This document shows, piece by piece, positions 35,060 through 44,598 of a stretch of 64,000 nucleotides of DNA. The notes beneath the pieces were generated by a model. The model had not been told where the DNA came from and did not search any database. It was given only the letters and a program-made list of their open reading frames with translations. The DNA is from Pseudomonas palmensis (GTDB taxonomy: Bacteria > Pseudomonadota > Gammaproteobacteria > Pseudomonadales > Pseudomonadaceae), in NCBI RefSeq assembly GCF_017848315.1, contig NZ_JAFKEC010000012.1:1-64000 (forward strand), read 5' to 3'. The number at the start of each line of letters is the position of its first letter. Position 1 is the stretch's first letter. A program made the position numbers and the translations under genes.

Positions 35060-36058
35060 CTACTCATCAGGATTTGACTCAAGATATTTAAAGTACTCGC
35101 AGTAATTGTTGGCTAGAGATAATTTTTCCAGCTTTTCAATATCTTCCTTCGCGTACTTCATCGAGATATTTGTGCGGGTGAACATCAAGAAAACAAAAGA
35201 AAAAGCAGCGGCCAGCAGGGAAAGCAAACCCCCTTTAACTGAAAGAAATGCAGCGCTTAACTCCGCCCACGTGAAGGCGACGTTGGGAGTGCTGACGGCC
35301 GGCATGAATGTTAACGGATAGATAACGCCGGCGAGGAATATGCCTCCAACAAAAAGTAGTGACCAGGTTATCTGGGGTGGGGATTCTGGATTGCCTCTTA
35401 CAGATTCAAGGAAATCACTTATCACTCTGGCATGATGTTTTGCCTCTAAATGACATGCGGTGATCAACTCCCTTTCCTTACGCAGCTCGACCCAAGGTGT
35501 ATTGAGCCCCGCGACATCTAACACCGTTTTGCGTGTATCGAAGTTAAACATTTCTGTGTTGGAGCGCATCATTGCGGCGAACTGAGCCAGGCCCGTCAGC
35601 TGTCCGCTAGCGCTTTCCTCTTTGGCCCGCTCAGCTGCTTCTTTCCGAAGACGTTTATCGAGATTTAGCTGGCAAACGTTGTTAGCTTCTTCACGCAATT
35701 TATCAAGTATTGGCTCTCTCTCTGAAAACTTAGAGAAACCAGCGTCGTCGTAAATTTCTAGGAGCATCTCATCTGTGACTTCTGAAGCTTCCTCGTAATC
35801 TAGTTCGTCTATCTTTCGCGCGGCACTGCTATATGCGGCTGAGTTCTTTTCTCGATTGTACCAGTCGAATGCAATTGTGTCGATTCTGTCGAGAATCTTT
35901 TTGGACTCAACAACAAGAGTTTTCATTCTGTTGTTTTTTTCGGAGAACGACGCTTGGTTTGCAAATATCTTGGCAATAATGAATGCGCCGATGATACCTA
36001 CGATGGCAGCAGTTGATTGCGATAGTGTGCTGAAAAACCAATTCCAATCGGGTGTCAT
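35060..36058 (-). CDS. membrane protein with coiled coil
   Basis: A 332-residue protein: an N-terminal membrane helix (FSTLSQSTAAIVGIIGAFII), a long charged helical region (residues about 35-220) and two further membrane helices (WSLLFVGGIFLAGVIYPLTF; GGLLSLLAAAFSFVFLMF), then a charged tail. The opening MTPDWNWFFSTLSQSTAAIVG recurs in uncharacterised bacterial membrane proteins. Function unknown. It is AT-rich and orphan, facing the gene at 33958 on the other strand. Confidence 0.6.
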   Translation of the reverse strand: MTPDWNWFFSTLSQSTAAIVGIIGAFIIAKIFANQASFSEKNNRMKTLVVESKKILDRIDTIAFDWYNREKNSAAYSSAARKIDELDYEEASEVTDEMLLEIYDDAGFSKFSEREPILDKLREEANNVCQLNLDKRLRKEAAERAKEESASGQLTGLAQFAAMMRSNTEMFNFDTRKTVLDVAGLNTPWVELRKERELITACHLEAKHHARVISDFLESVRGNPESPPQITWSLLFVGGIFLAGVIYPLTFMPAVSTPNVAFTWAELSAAFLSVKGGLLSLLAAAFSFVFLMFTRTNISMKYAKEDIEKLEKLSLANNYCEYFKYLESNPDE

Positions 36059-36158
36059 GATCCATATCCGTGAGGTTCATCAAAACGTAGGCAGAGTGAC
36101 AGCAGGCAACTCTAACAGATCGCCCAGTCGCAGTATCAGGCTGTGAATGAATACCAAC

Positions 36159-36887
36159 TCAAAGCTCTAGGTCGCCTTGGCGGCCTTGGTGGCCCTGCTC
36201 ACTCACCGGCTCAATCAGCTGTGACCCTTGATTGCGCACGTTACCGACAGCCTTGCCGACCGGGTACCATCGAAAATCCTCTGCCGGGCGGCATCCCGTC
36301 TCTATGATCGCCGCAGCGCGTTCGGGTGATGTGCCTGGGTGCAACCATTCTCTTGCCAGCTCAGGTGCAAGTACCAGGGGCTTCCTGTCGTGGATGTCGA
36401 CCAAGCCTTGATCCGCAGCTGCAGTGATAACCACGAATCCATCGCGGTCGTCCGGTTCGATTCCCTGGTGCACCTCAGCAAGCGCGCCGAAGAAAAGCGG
36501 GCCGCCGTCGGCGCTCGTGATGTAGTACGGCTGCTTTCGCTTGGGGTCTGCTGGGTCCGGGTTCCACTCGAACCAGCCATTTGCAGGGGCTAGCGCTCTA
36601 CCGCCTGGCCACAACCCCTTGAAGAACCTCCCCGTCATCACCGTTTCTGCTCGAGCATTGATCGGGTCGGGACGTTTCCCCTTTGCCCAAAATGGCGACC
36701 ATCCCCATTTGACGCGATCCACACTCAGTCCTTCATCAATCTGGCGAATGATTTCGACACGCGTCGAAGGCGCCACGTTGAAGCGGCTGATTGGCTCGTG
36801 GTCATATCCATTGACCACCACCAGATCCAGCGATAGCTGGCGCAGATAGTGATCCATCGACTCATACATCGAGTACCGTCCGCACAT
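36159..36887 (-). CDS. SRAP/YedK-like abasic-site peptidase-family protein
   Basis: A 242-residue SRAP (SOS response-associated peptidase) protein starting MCGRYSMYES. The catalytic Cys2, the Asn in DPINARAET, the Glu in NGWFEWNP and the His in DIHDRKPLVL are all present. SRAP proteins crosslink to abasic sites in single-stranded DNA and protect them. ATG at 36887 must be the start because Cys2 has to be exposed after Met removal; the frame extends to 36938. It is divergent from the SOS-controlled umuDC pair, with the SOS box between them. Confidence 0.92.
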   Translation of the reverse strand: MCGRYSMYESMDHYLRQLSLDLVVVNGYDHEPISRFNVAPSTRVEIIRQIDEGLSVDRVKWGWSPFWAKGKRPDPINARAETVMTGRFFKGLWPGGRALAPANGWFEWNPDPADPKRKQPYYITSADGGPLFFGALAEVHQGIEPDDRDGFVVITAAADQGLVDIHDRKPLVLAPELAREWLHPGTSPERAAAIIETGCRPAEDFRWYPVGKAVGNVRNQGSQLIEPVSEQGHQGRQGDLEL

Positions 36888-36953
36888 AGCCTGCCTCTCG
36901 CTTGTCAGAATTTTCATCGCCCAGGATTGACCGAGCACCCAATGCCATATCTA

Positions 36954-36969
36954 CTGTATATGCATACAG
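36954..36969. promoter_or_regulatory. LexA (SOS) box
   Basis: CTGTATATGCATACAG fits the gamma-proteobacterial LexA consensus (CTGT-N8-ACAG). It lies 20 bases before the umuD start and 66 bases before the divergent SRAP start, so it could repress both after no DNA damage. Confidence 0.88.
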
Positions 36970-36989
36970 TTTGCATTGGACGTTCCATC

Positions 36990-37418
36990 ATGACCATCAC
37001 ATTCTTGGGCGTGCCCGCCGGCGGCACTGAACCCTTACCTCTGTATTCGTTTCGCGTTCCTGCCGGCTTCCCGTCGCCTGCAGCGGATCACCTGGAAGGC
37101 CATATTTCCCTCGATGAGCTATTCGACCTCCGTGCGCCGCATGTGTATCTGGTGAAAGTGGAGGGCGATAGCATGCAGGGCGCCGGTATCTATTCCGGAG
37201 ATATCGTCATCGTAGACCGGGGGCGGGAAGCAGAGCACGACGATATCGTCATTGCGGCTGTCAACAGCGAGCCGGTATGCAAACGGCTTCACCGTCGTGA
37301 CGGGGTGGTAATCCTCAAATCGGAAAACCCAGCGTATCCCCCACGCTACATCATGGAAGGTGACGACCTGGTCGTTTGGGGTGTGGTCCGGTACAGCGTC
37401 CGTGATCATGCGCAGTGA
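36990..37418 (+). CDS. umuD: UmuD-like translesion polymerase subunit (RulA type)
   Basis: A 142-residue UmuD. The self-cleavage region VPAGFPSPAADHLEG has the Ala-Gly site; the catalytic Ser is in VEGDSMQGAG (about residue 60) and the Lys in VCKRLH (about 97). After RecA-stimulated cleavage it forms Pol V with UmuC. ATG at 36990 gives the normal length; the frame is open back to 36849. The gene overlaps umuC by 11 bases. Plasmid- and ICE-borne pairs of this type in Pseudomonas are called rulAB. Confidence 0.93.
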   Translation: MTITFLGVPAGGTEPLPLYSFRVPAGFPSPAADHLEGHISLDELFDLRAPHVYLVKVEGDSMQGAGIYSGDIVIVDRGREAEHDDIVIAAVNSEPVCKRLHRRDGVVILKSENPAYPPRYIMEGDDLVVWGVVRYSVRDHAQ

Positions 37419-38682
37419 GCCGGTGTTCGCGCTCATTGATTGCAACAGCTTTTACGCAAGCTGTGAGCGCGTCTTCCGGCCGGATCTGGCCAGAACGCCG
37501 ATTGTCGTACTGAGCAACAACGACGGCTGTGTGATCGCCAGGTCTTACGACGCGAAGCCCTACGTGAAGATGGGGGAGCCTTATTTTCAGGCGAAGGAAA
37601 AGCTTCGCCGGCACGGCGTCGTGGCGTTCAGCAGCAATTACGCTTTGTACGGCGACATGAGCGAGCGGGTTATGACGCTGATCGAATCGATGGTGCCGGC
37701 GACTGAGGTCTACAGCATCGATGAATGCTTCGCTGACCTATCCGGCATTCCTGAAAACCTGACCGAGTTCGGGCGAAAGGTTCGATCGAGAATTTTCCAG
37801 TGCACGGGCATCCCGGTCGGTGTCGGTATCGCCAGCACAAAGACGCTCGCCAAGCTGGCTAACCATACGGCTAAACGCCTCCAGGCGCAGACCGGCGGAG
37901 TGGTGGACATCACTGATCCGTTCAAGCGCGATTGGGTGCTGCGCAATACCGAGGTGAAGGAGGTATGGGGCATTGGCCGGCGGATGACGGCTCACCTTGA
38001 GGCGATGGGCATCCGGACGGCCATGGACTTGGCCAAGGCCGACGCTTGGACACTTCGGCAGAAGTTCAGCGTGGTGGTGGAAAAGACTGCCCGCGAGCTG
38101 GCCGGCACGCCCTGCCTCGAACTGGATGAGGTCGAACCGCCTAAACAAGAAATCTGCTGCAGCCGGATGTTTGGCAAGCGGCTAACCGAGCTGGCGCCAA
38201 TCAAGCAAGCCGTGGCCACCTACGTCGGGCGAGCGGCAGAGAAGCTCCGCTCCCAAGGTTCGGTGTGCAAGCGAATGCGCGTGAGCATCCGCACGGGGAT
38301 GTTCAATCCGGACGAGGCCCATCACGCCCAGGGCGCTCTGGTGGAGCTGCCATTCCCAACCTGCGACACGCTACTGATGACCAGACTGGCCACCGACGCA
38401 GTCGCCCGGGTCTTTCGGCAAGGGTTCCGGTACAGCAAGGCAGAGGTCCTGCTGATGGACCTGCGGCAGCCCGGCGAGTTTTCGGAGGATTTGTTTGCGC
38501 TGAAGCAGTCAGTTGCGTGTGACCGGCTGATGCAGGTGATGGACAACATCAACGAGCGCTGGGGAAGGGGGACGATGCGCGCCGGTAGTGTGCCGGTGGC
38601 GCCGGAATGGGGGATGAGAAGGGAAATGATGAGCCAATCGTTTACGACCAGGATCGATCAGTTGTGGACAGTCAAATGCTGA
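37408..38682 (+). CDS. umuC: UmuC-like Y-family DNA polymerase (RulB type)
   Basis: A 424-residue Y-family polymerase. Palm motifs [17 protein letters not shown] and [11 protein letters not shown] carry the metal-binding acidic residues; [18 protein letters not shown] and [15 protein letters not shown] (helix-hairpin-helix) follow, with the little-finger domain to the end. It forms error-prone Pol V with UmuD'. ATG at 37408 ([11 protein letters not shown]) lies inside the last codons of umuD. In Pseudomonas, rulB is a known hot spot for integration of other elements; this copy is intact. Confidence 0.94.
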   Translation: MRSEPVFALIDCNSFYASCERVFRPDLARTPIVVLSNNDGCVIARSYDAKPYVKMGEPYFQAKEKLRRHGVVAFSSNYALYGDMSERVMTLIESMVPATEVYSIDECFADLSGIPENLTEFGRKVRSRIFQCTGIPVGVGIASTKTLAKLANHTAKRLQAQTGGVVDITDPFKRDWVLRNTEVKEVWGIGRRMTAHLEAMGIRTAMDLAKADAWTLRQKFSVVVEKTARELAGTPCLELDEVEPPKQEICCSRMFGKRLTELAPIKQAVATYVGRAAEKLRSQGSVCKRMRVSIRTGMFNPDEAHHAQGALVELPFPTCDTLLMTRLATDAVARVFRQGFRYSKAEVLLMDLRQPGEFSEDLFALKQSVACDRLMQVMDNINERWGRGTMRAGSVPVAPEWGMRREMMSQSFTTRIDQLWTVKC

Positions 38683-38695
38683 GCCTTCCTGCGGC

Positions 38696-38872
38696 GTGGC
38701 TGCTGAACTGAATGATCAGACGGCCCTTCAAGCTGATCCGTGCGGCCGTGCGTTGGTGCTGTACGAGATGGCGTATGCCGCCCATCGCCGGCGGGAGATC
38801 AGCGATGAAGATTTGGCAGAGATGCTCGAGCTCGCAGACGCCGGCAGGGAATGGGCATTGCTCGAAGATTAG
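38696..38872 (+). CDS. small protein downstream of umuC
   Basis: A 58-residue open frame starting with [23 protein letters not shown], then [20 protein letters not shown], ending [10 protein letters not shown]. The acidic/helical sequence looks like real protein, and the frame starts 13 bases after umuC. Small genes after rulB are common on Pseudomonas mobile elements. The start is uncertain, as no clear ribosome site is seen. The next 298 bases up to the VirB4 stop have no gene. Confidence 0.45.
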   Translation: MAAELNDQTALQADPCGRALVLYEMAYAAHRRREISDEDLAEMLELADAGREWALLED

Positions 38873-39170
38873 GAGGATTGGCTCGGAACGGCCTGGGAGG
38901 GTGGAGGTGGCAGTCGGTATCAAGGTAGGACGGCGCTCATATCAGCGCACAAAATCCTCACTCAGATGCATGGCGCAGACCATCACCTTACCTTCGCGTA
39001 AAAGTGGCCTCAACGGTGAACGCTAAGGTTTGAGCCCGTTTTGCGTGATCGGTGCGGAAGCGGCCAAATCCTAAGACTGTCCTAGAGGGCCGCACAAACT
39101 TGAGCTGCCACTCATATCACTGTAGGACTGGGCCGGTGGTATGGGCTGCAAGCCGGTGGTGCTGGAGCAA

Positions 39171-41915
39171 CTATGACATGCCCCGCAGATGATCGATCTC
39201 CGCCGCGACCTGCAGGGCGGCTTCAAGCTCTGACTGTTGCTCCTCCTCCATCAACCGCCAGCGCTGGGCTTTTTCCTCGGGCTCGGTCATGGCCAACGCG
39301 AGGTACAGACTCGGTGGCACCGCCCGGAACAACGTCTCCAGGTTCTTCGACAGGACCACGCCCTCGGTGTATTTGCCCGAGGCCTTGCTCGCGGAGAGCA
39401 GCAGTGCCTTCTGCGCCGGCGTGAGCTTTTTGAAGCGGGCAATCTCCTCGATTTCCGCTGGCGGCATGTTCAAGCAGATCCACCACTCAATCATGTTGAG
39501 CATGGTCTGCGCCGCGTCGGGCAAATCGGCCATGTTCTGCGTCGCTAGCCAGAACCAGGCGCCGAGCTTGCGCCACATCTTCGTGCCCTTGACCACAAAG
39601 GGGGCCAGCAACGGGTTCTTGGTGATGATGTGGCCTTCGTCGGTGACCATGATGATCGGTCGCCCCAGGTACTGATCGCGCTCGGCGATGTTATTCACCG
39701 TGTTCATCAGGCTGATGTAGCTGATGGACATCTGCGCCTCGTAACCCTCACGGGCGTACGTGGCGAGGTCGACGATCGTCACGTCGCTCTCCGGCCAGGG
39801 TGTGCCGGGCCGGTCGAACAGGGCACCTTCAAACCCCTGGCAGAACAGGTCGATGGACTCGGCCATCTCCTGCGCACGCTCACGGCGTTTGTCGGGCAGG
39901 TGGGTGTCGCTGGCGACCTTACGCAGGGCATCGCGCACATGGCGGGTCAGCACCTGCTGCTCAGTCGTCGCGCAGTACCGGGCGGCATCGAGGATGCACT
40001 CGCGGATCAGACTGCGGTCCGCCCGGGTCAGGCGCGCCTCTTCCTTGGCTTCGCCGCCGGTGATCATCAGCCGCGCGGTGATCTCCAACTCGCCCAGCAC
40101 ATCGCGCTGCTCATCACTGTCCGGCGTGGACTCATCCAGGTCTTCAGTCGACAAGCTGGCGACCTGGTCCGGATGCTCGATCAGGCGCCGGGCATGGGCG
40201 AACGGCGCCAGGCTCACATCACTGCCCGGTTTGAGCTGAACCTTGTTGACGGACAACCCGAGCGTGGCGAAGTAGTCGCCCTGCAGGCCAAAGGAGTTGC
40301 CAGCTTCGACGATGAACAGTCGCGGCCGGTACACGGCCATGACCTGCATCAGGATCGAGACCAGGGTGGCTGACTTGCCGGCGCCGGTCGGGCCAAACAA
40401 CAGCAGGTGGCCGTTCATGGAGCGGTCAAAGCGCGACAGCGGGTCGAATGACAGCGGCGCGCCACCGCGGTTGAAGAAGGTGATGCCCGGATTGCCGGTA
40501 CCGATGCTGCGTCCCCAGAGCGGCAGCAGGTTGGCGACGTGCTGAGCAAACAACAGCCGGGTGTACCAATTGCGTGTGTCCCGCGCCGGGTTGTAGACCA
40601 TCGGCAACCAGCGCAAATAGCTGTTGCAGGCGGCTACTTCATCGCCGTCGCGCACCGGCTGCAGGCCGGCGCCGAGCAGGACGTTGGCAGCCTGGACCGA
40701 ACGCTGGCGCAGCTGTTGTTCATCAGCGCCGCGCAAGTACAGCGCCAACGTGCCGCGGTAGAGCTTGTGCTGGCGGCCAATCAGCGCGCGGGCTTCTTCC
40801 ACGTCCTGGCGGGTCTGGGTCGAGGCGAGGTTCTCGCCGATGGCTTTGCGCGCCAGGCGGTTGAGCTGCTCCTCGAGCACATCCTGGGGCGTGATCACCA
40901 GAGTCAGGCTCAGCACCGCCTGCTCGGGCAATTGATCGAACAAGGCGTTCAACGCCTCGCCTTTGCGCGTCTCACCGGTCAGCTGGCCGATATGCGGCGG
41001 TCTGCGCAGCTTGTCGACCACCATCACGGTGTGGGGTTGCTGATCGAAGTACCACAGACCCTGCTCGCCGTCGGAGCGCGGTTCGTGGAAGAACAGCCGC
41101 TCGGCGAAGTCGTGGTCGAACGGCAGCGGCAGCTCCTCGCTGCCCTCCGTCTCCGGGTAGGGCACACGTAGATAGAACGCGGCAGGCGTTTCGTCGGTGA
41201 GGGCAGGAGCTGGGTTGAACCAAGGTAGCAACCAAGCGTAGAAGTCACGCCCAGTCAGGCGTCGAGGGCTGACCCCGCAGGCCTGCAGCGAAGCCACCAG
41301 GCGGTCGCAGGTGCGGCTCAACAGCTGGACCGGGTTCTGCCCATCTTCGTCGGCCTGCTCCCCCAGCCAGCGGTAGACCACCAGGCGAATCCGCCGGTTG
41401 CTGCCGCGCCAGGGGAGGTGAGACACCACATGGTCGTCGAACAACCCGCCCGGTTTGCCGACGGCGTCGAGGTGGCGTTGCATCGACGTGAGGAAGGCCT
41501 CGGTGAACGGCGTACCTCGCGCGCGCGGCGCGATATAGCGTTCCAGGCGTTCAAGGTACGGGGCAAAGTCACTGTCGTCCTGGCAGAAGAACTGCACCAC
41601 CCAGGGCGCCTGGTCGAACTCGTCGAAGCTGTCCTGCAGCGCATCTTCCAGGGCGTCGCGTGCGGCCATTAGCCACTCGGGCTCACGGCCCTCGGTGCCG
41701 ATTGGTTGCAGTTCGAACACGGCGCCCACGGAACGGTTGTCGTCGAGCAGAATGGACTGCTCCTCTTCCAGATACTCGACCCAGGGCAGGTGGTCGGCGA
41801 AGCTGGGGTTGTGCGCGTACTGGGCAGCCTCATCTGCCAGCGTGGCGCGCCGACGTTGCGCAGCGCGCCAGGGCTGCCAGCGAGGAGGGTCGCGACTCGC
41901 GTCATCGGTCATCAC
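39171..41915 (-). CDS. VirB4-like conjugative ATPase TIGR03744
   Basis: A 914-residue T4SS ATPase of the PFGI-1 class (VirB4/TraC type). Walker A is GPTGAGKSATLVSILMQV near residue 510; Walker B lies in RPIIMVTDEGHIITKNP, and WFWLATQNMADLP is the typical following motif. It energises pilus assembly and DNA transfer at the inner membrane. ATG at 41915 overlaps the stop of the lipoprotein gene. It is the last T4SS gene before the 6-kb foreign block; its usual downstream neighbours (DsbC-like, DUF1525) are not here. Confidence 0.93.
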   Translation of the reverse strand: MMTDDASRDPPRWQPWRAAQRRRATLADEAAQYAHNPSFADHLPWVEYLEEEQSILLDDNRSVGAVFELQPIGTEGREPEWLMAARDALEDALQDSFDEFDQAPWVVQFFCQDDSDFAPYLERLERYIAPRARGTPFTEAFLTSMQRHLDAVGKPGGLFDDHVVSHLPWRGSNRRIRLVVYRWLGEQADEDGQNPVQLLSRTCDRLVASLQACGVSPRRLTGRDFYAWLLPWFNPAPALTDETPAAFYLRVPYPETEGSEELPLPFDHDFAERLFFHEPRSDGEQGLWYFDQQPHTVMVVDKLRRPPHIGQLTGETRKGEALNALFDQLPEQAVLSLTLVITPQDVLEEQLNRLARKAIGENLASTQTRQDVEEARALIGRQHKLYRGTLALYLRGADEQQLRQRSVQAANVLLGAGLQPVRDGDEVAACNSYLRWLPMVYNPARDTRNWYTRLLFAQHVANLLPLWGRSIGTGNPGITFFNRGGAPLSFDPLSRFDRSMNGHLLLFGPTGAGKSATLVSILMQVMAVYRPRLFIVEAGNSFGLQGDYFATLGLSVNKVQLKPGSDVSLAPFAHARRLIEHPDQVASLSTEDLDESTPDSDEQRDVLGELEITARLMITGGEAKEEARLTRADRSLIRECILDAARYCATTEQQVLTRHVRDALRKVASDTHLPDKRRERAQEMAESIDLFCQGFEGALFDRPGTPWPESDVTIVDLATYAREGYEAQMSISYISLMNTVNNIAERDQYLGRPIIMVTDEGHIITKNPLLAPFVVKGTKMWRKLGAWFWLATQNMADLPDAAQTMLNMIEWWICLNMPPAEIEEIARFKKLTPAQKALLLSASKASGKYTEGVVLSKNLETLFRAVPPSLYLALAMTEPEEKAQRWRLMEEEQQSELEAALQVAAEIDHLRGMS

Positions 41916-42331
41916 AGATCGTCCAGGCGCTCGCCGGGCAGCGCGTATTGGACCCTCTCGTACAACGGGAACACGGTCGAATAGCCAGGCACCGGCGTCT
42001 GTTGGGTACCGGCCAGGTGTGGGTACACGTACATGACCAAGTCTGGGTTGGGCAGGCGCGGAAACTGGGCACGGATTTCGTTGGCCGCCGTGCGCGTGTA
42101 GGCACTCTGGTCGTTGATCAGGCGTTCGGGGTCCAGCACCGGCCGACGCAGTTCGCCGCGCGCCTCCAGCAGTTGTTGCTGTGTACCGACCGAGCCACCG
42201 CCGTTCCAGATATCCAGCATGGTGTGATCGCCGTGGGGCAGCATTTCCTCTTTGCTGGTGGAGCAGCCGGCCAGTTGCAGGCCGAGCAGCAGGCTAATCC
42301 AGATCCAGTACCGAGACGGATGGGCTTTCAT
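41912..42331 (-). CDS. conjugative transfer lipoprotein TIGR03751
   Basis: A 139-residue lipoprotein with signal and lipobox (LLLGLQLAGCSTSKEEMLP, Cys at about 23). The family core NPDLVMYVYPHLAGTQQTPV then PGYSTVFPLYERVQYALPGE is clear. It is a TraV/VirB7-like outer-membrane part of the T4SS. It overlaps the upstream TIGR03752 gene by 38 bases and the VirB4 gene by 4. Confidence 0.9.
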   Translation of the reverse strand: MKAHPSRYWIWISLLLGLQLAGCSTSKEEMLPHGDHTMLDIWNGGGSVGTQQQLLEARGELRRPVLDPERLINDQSAYTRTAANEIRAQFPRLPNPDLVMYVYPHLAGTQQTPVPGYSTVFPLYERVQYALPGERLDDL

Positions 42332-43802
42332 GGTTCACTCTCCGGCCTTTAGGTTCGTAGTCGATGCTGATTTCGTGGTCCAGGTGCAGGGCCACTTTCG
42401 CCCCAGGCGGCACGTAGATGGCGGCGAAGGCTTCACCGTAGAGCTTGTTGATCCACTCACGAATGTCGCCAATGCCCCCGCTGATCACTGAGTTGAGCGC
42501 GCTGTTGCCGCTGTTCTGGGACAGGCCCAGGCTGCCGCTGGCCGAATTGATGAATGAGGTGTTGGTCTGCTCGCTGCCCAAGGCCGCGGCAAAGCCGGCG
42601 CCGGCTGCGGTGATCAGGCTCTGGCTGCCCAGGTACTGCTGGGCGTTGGAGCGGCGCTCGCCGGAAATGCACGGAATGCCGTACGGGTCGGAGATGTAGC
42701 CCAGGCCGCCGCGGATCTTCTCGGTGTCCGATATCTGGGTGCTGCTGCGATTGCGGCTGACGACCTTCTGCGGCTGCGGCACCGTGCGGACGGTACCGTC
42801 GATGAAGACAAAGGTGATTGACTCGACCTGGCCGCGCACGCAGGACAGCGTCCAGTCACCGGCGGCGGTGCCGCTCATGACCGCGCCGACCACGTCCGGC
42901 AGGTCGATGCCGTTGGCGGTGAGGTTGTCTGGCCCCACTAGCACCTTGAACGGATAGGGATCGTTCACTGTGCCGTCCACCGGCACCCGGCCAATCAGCG
43001 CGGTCATGGCGATCGAGCCCATCAGCGTCGAATTCTCGGGGATGGTGTAGACGGGCCTGGCGCCTTCGGTACGGTCCTCGGCGTTCTCCAGATCACGCTC
43101 GCCTTTGGCGACGGCACGCAAGCGATCCTGGCCACGGTCGATGGCGTTGTTGTCCAGGGCGTGCAGGTCCTTGAACTTTGAGGTCAACGACGACAGCGGA
43201 CCGTCGGCGTTGCCGGTGTCCTCTTGGCCCGCGCGGGCATTCGACGGTTCGATCCATTGCACCGCATCTGCCGGTGCCTGAGCCCCTGCAAACTGCTGCT
43301 CGTCTCCCGGCTCAAGGCCGAATCCCGCAGGCACATCCGACTTCGTGGCTGGCTTGCCGGTGAGCTGGTCCTTGAGCCTGGAGAGCAGCCCCTGGGTCTC
43401 GCGGTGTTGCTGCTCAGCCTTCTGCCGAGCATCGTTGGCCTGCTGGCGCTGCTCGGTGACCTGTTGGTTGACGCTGCTCAGCGTGCTTTGGATGCGCGTG
43501 TCGATGTTGCCTTCGCGCGTGCGCAGCCGGTTGTTCTCGGTCTGCAGCACATCGTTGCCTTTCTTCAGCGTCTGCATCTCGCTGCGCATCGCCTTGACCT
43601 GGCCAATCAACGTGGCCACGGTGTCGCGCGGGGTGTCGCCGGCGATGCCCAAGGCCTTGGCCTGCTCCGCGGTCAGCATGGCCTTGTCCGGATCGTGAGC
43701 GGGCTCGCCGTCTGGGGTGGCCACCCAGGATTTGACGATGATCAGCACGATGCCCAACAGGACCCCGGGCACCAACCACTTCAGCAGGCTGTTAGCTTTC
43801 AT
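42294..43802 (-). CDS. T4SS protein TIGR03752 (TraB/VirB10-like)
   Basis: A 502-residue protein with an N-terminal membrane anchor (WLVPGVLLGIVLIIVKSWV), a long coiled coil (residues about 65-140) and a C-terminal periplasmic domain (STLMGSIAMTALIGRVPVDG, ISFVFIDGT-like ESITFVFIDGTVRTVP, IYVPPGAKVALHLDHEISID). This matches the TraB/VirB10-like scaffold of PFGI-1-class elements, linking inner and outer membranes. The start overlaps the TIGR03749 stop by 11 bases. Confidence 0.9.
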   Translation of the reverse strand: MKANSLLKWLVPGVLLGIVLIIVKSWVATPDGEPAHDPDKAMLTAEQAKALGIAGDTPRDTVATLIGQVKAMRSEMQTLKKGNDVLQTENNRLRTREGNIDTRIQSTLSSVNQQVTEQRQQANDARQKAEQQHRETQGLLSRLKDQLTGKPATKSDVPAGFGLEPGDEQQFAGAQAPADAVQWIEPSNARAGQEDTGNADGPLSSLTSKFKDLHALDNNAIDRGQDRLRAVAKGERDLENAEDRTEGARPVYTIPENSTLMGSIAMTALIGRVPVDGTVNDPYPFKVLVGPDNLTANGIDLPDVVGAVMSGTAAGDWTLSCVRGQVESITFVFIDGTVRTVPQPQKVVSRNRSSTQISDTEKIRGGLGYISDPYGIPCISGERRSNAQQYLGSQSLITAAGAGFAAALGSEQTNTSFINSASGSLGLSQNSGNSALNSVISGGIGDIREWINKLYGEAFAAIYVPPGAKVALHLDHEISIDYEPKGRRVNHESPSVSVLDLD

Positions 43803-44598
43803 GATCGTCAGCCTCCGGCTTTGGTGGAGGAAACAGCAGAGCGTGCTTCAGGTCACCGCCGCGGGTGACCAGGTACGCCACGGTGGTGTCTTCAGGCGTA
43901 CCGGTGAGACCTAAATCCGCGTGCTGGAAGGTTGCGGCGTACAACGTGGCCTGTAGGTGACGCGGGTCAAGCGCGACCTTGCCGGGACCGCGGTTCACGA
44001 TCTTTATCGCCGTCACCCAGTAGTCGCCCAGCCGCCAGGCCGCGAGTGCCTTGATCGAAACCCGCTCGGTGGGCAGCAACGAGCTGAACGCAACAGAGTC
44101 GCTCAGTGGCACCCGTCGCACACCGGGCAGTGGGGCCACGGTCCGCAGGGGCGCATAGAGGTTCTGCGCCGCATAGCGGGTGAGCACCACCGGTACTGGC
44201 GTCGCTGCAGGTGTCGCCTGCTTCGCAGCTTCCACCTCCGGTACCGGAGCCTGGGCCACAATCTTGACCGGCTCCAGCGTCTCGCTGCCCTCAAGGGCCT
44301 CGATGTCGATCAGGATGATGTCGCCTGACTTCAGCGACTGCAGCTGCAGCCGGGTAGGCGGCAGGGGTTCTGCGGCACGCAAGTACACCGTGCCGCCGAC
44401 GGATTGCACCCGTAGCTTGCCGGCGATCGCGCCGGGCAATCCCACGCGAACATCCTCATCCAGCAGCAGGATGCGTTCCTGGCCCACCGTAAGCGGTACG
44501 GCCAGCGGCAGGCGATCCCAGTATTTGACCTCGACCGCACCGACTGCAGAACACCAGCCTGCGGCTATCGCCAGCATCATGATCAAGACACGCATCAT
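43792..44598 (-). CDS. T4SS protein TIGR03749 (DUF3438, TraK-like)
   Basis: A 268-residue exported protein: signal peptide (VLIMMLAIAAGWCSAVGAVE) then KYWDRLPLAVPLTVGQERIL and a C-terminal TNDYWVTAIKIVN-like block (RLGDYWVTAIKIVNRGPGKV). DUF3438 proteins are the TraK/VirB9-like periplasmic secretin part of the T4SS core. Start at 44598, where ATGATG overlaps the upstream stop; a longer frame to 44664 is inside the neighbouring gene. Confidence 0.88.
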   Translation of the reverse strand: MMRVLIMMLAIAAGWCSAVGAVEVKYWDRLPLAVPLTVGQERILLLDEDVRVGLPGAIAGKLRVQSVGGTVYLRAAEPLPPTRLQLQSLKSGDIILIDIEALEGSETLEPVKIVAQAPVPEVEAAKQATPAATPVPVVLTRYAAQNLYAPLRTVAPLPGVRRVPLSDSVAFSSLLPTERVSIKALAAWRLGDYWVTAIKIVNRGPGKVALDPRHLQATLYAATFQHADLGLTGTPEDTTVAYLVTRGGDLKHALLFPPPKPEADDHES

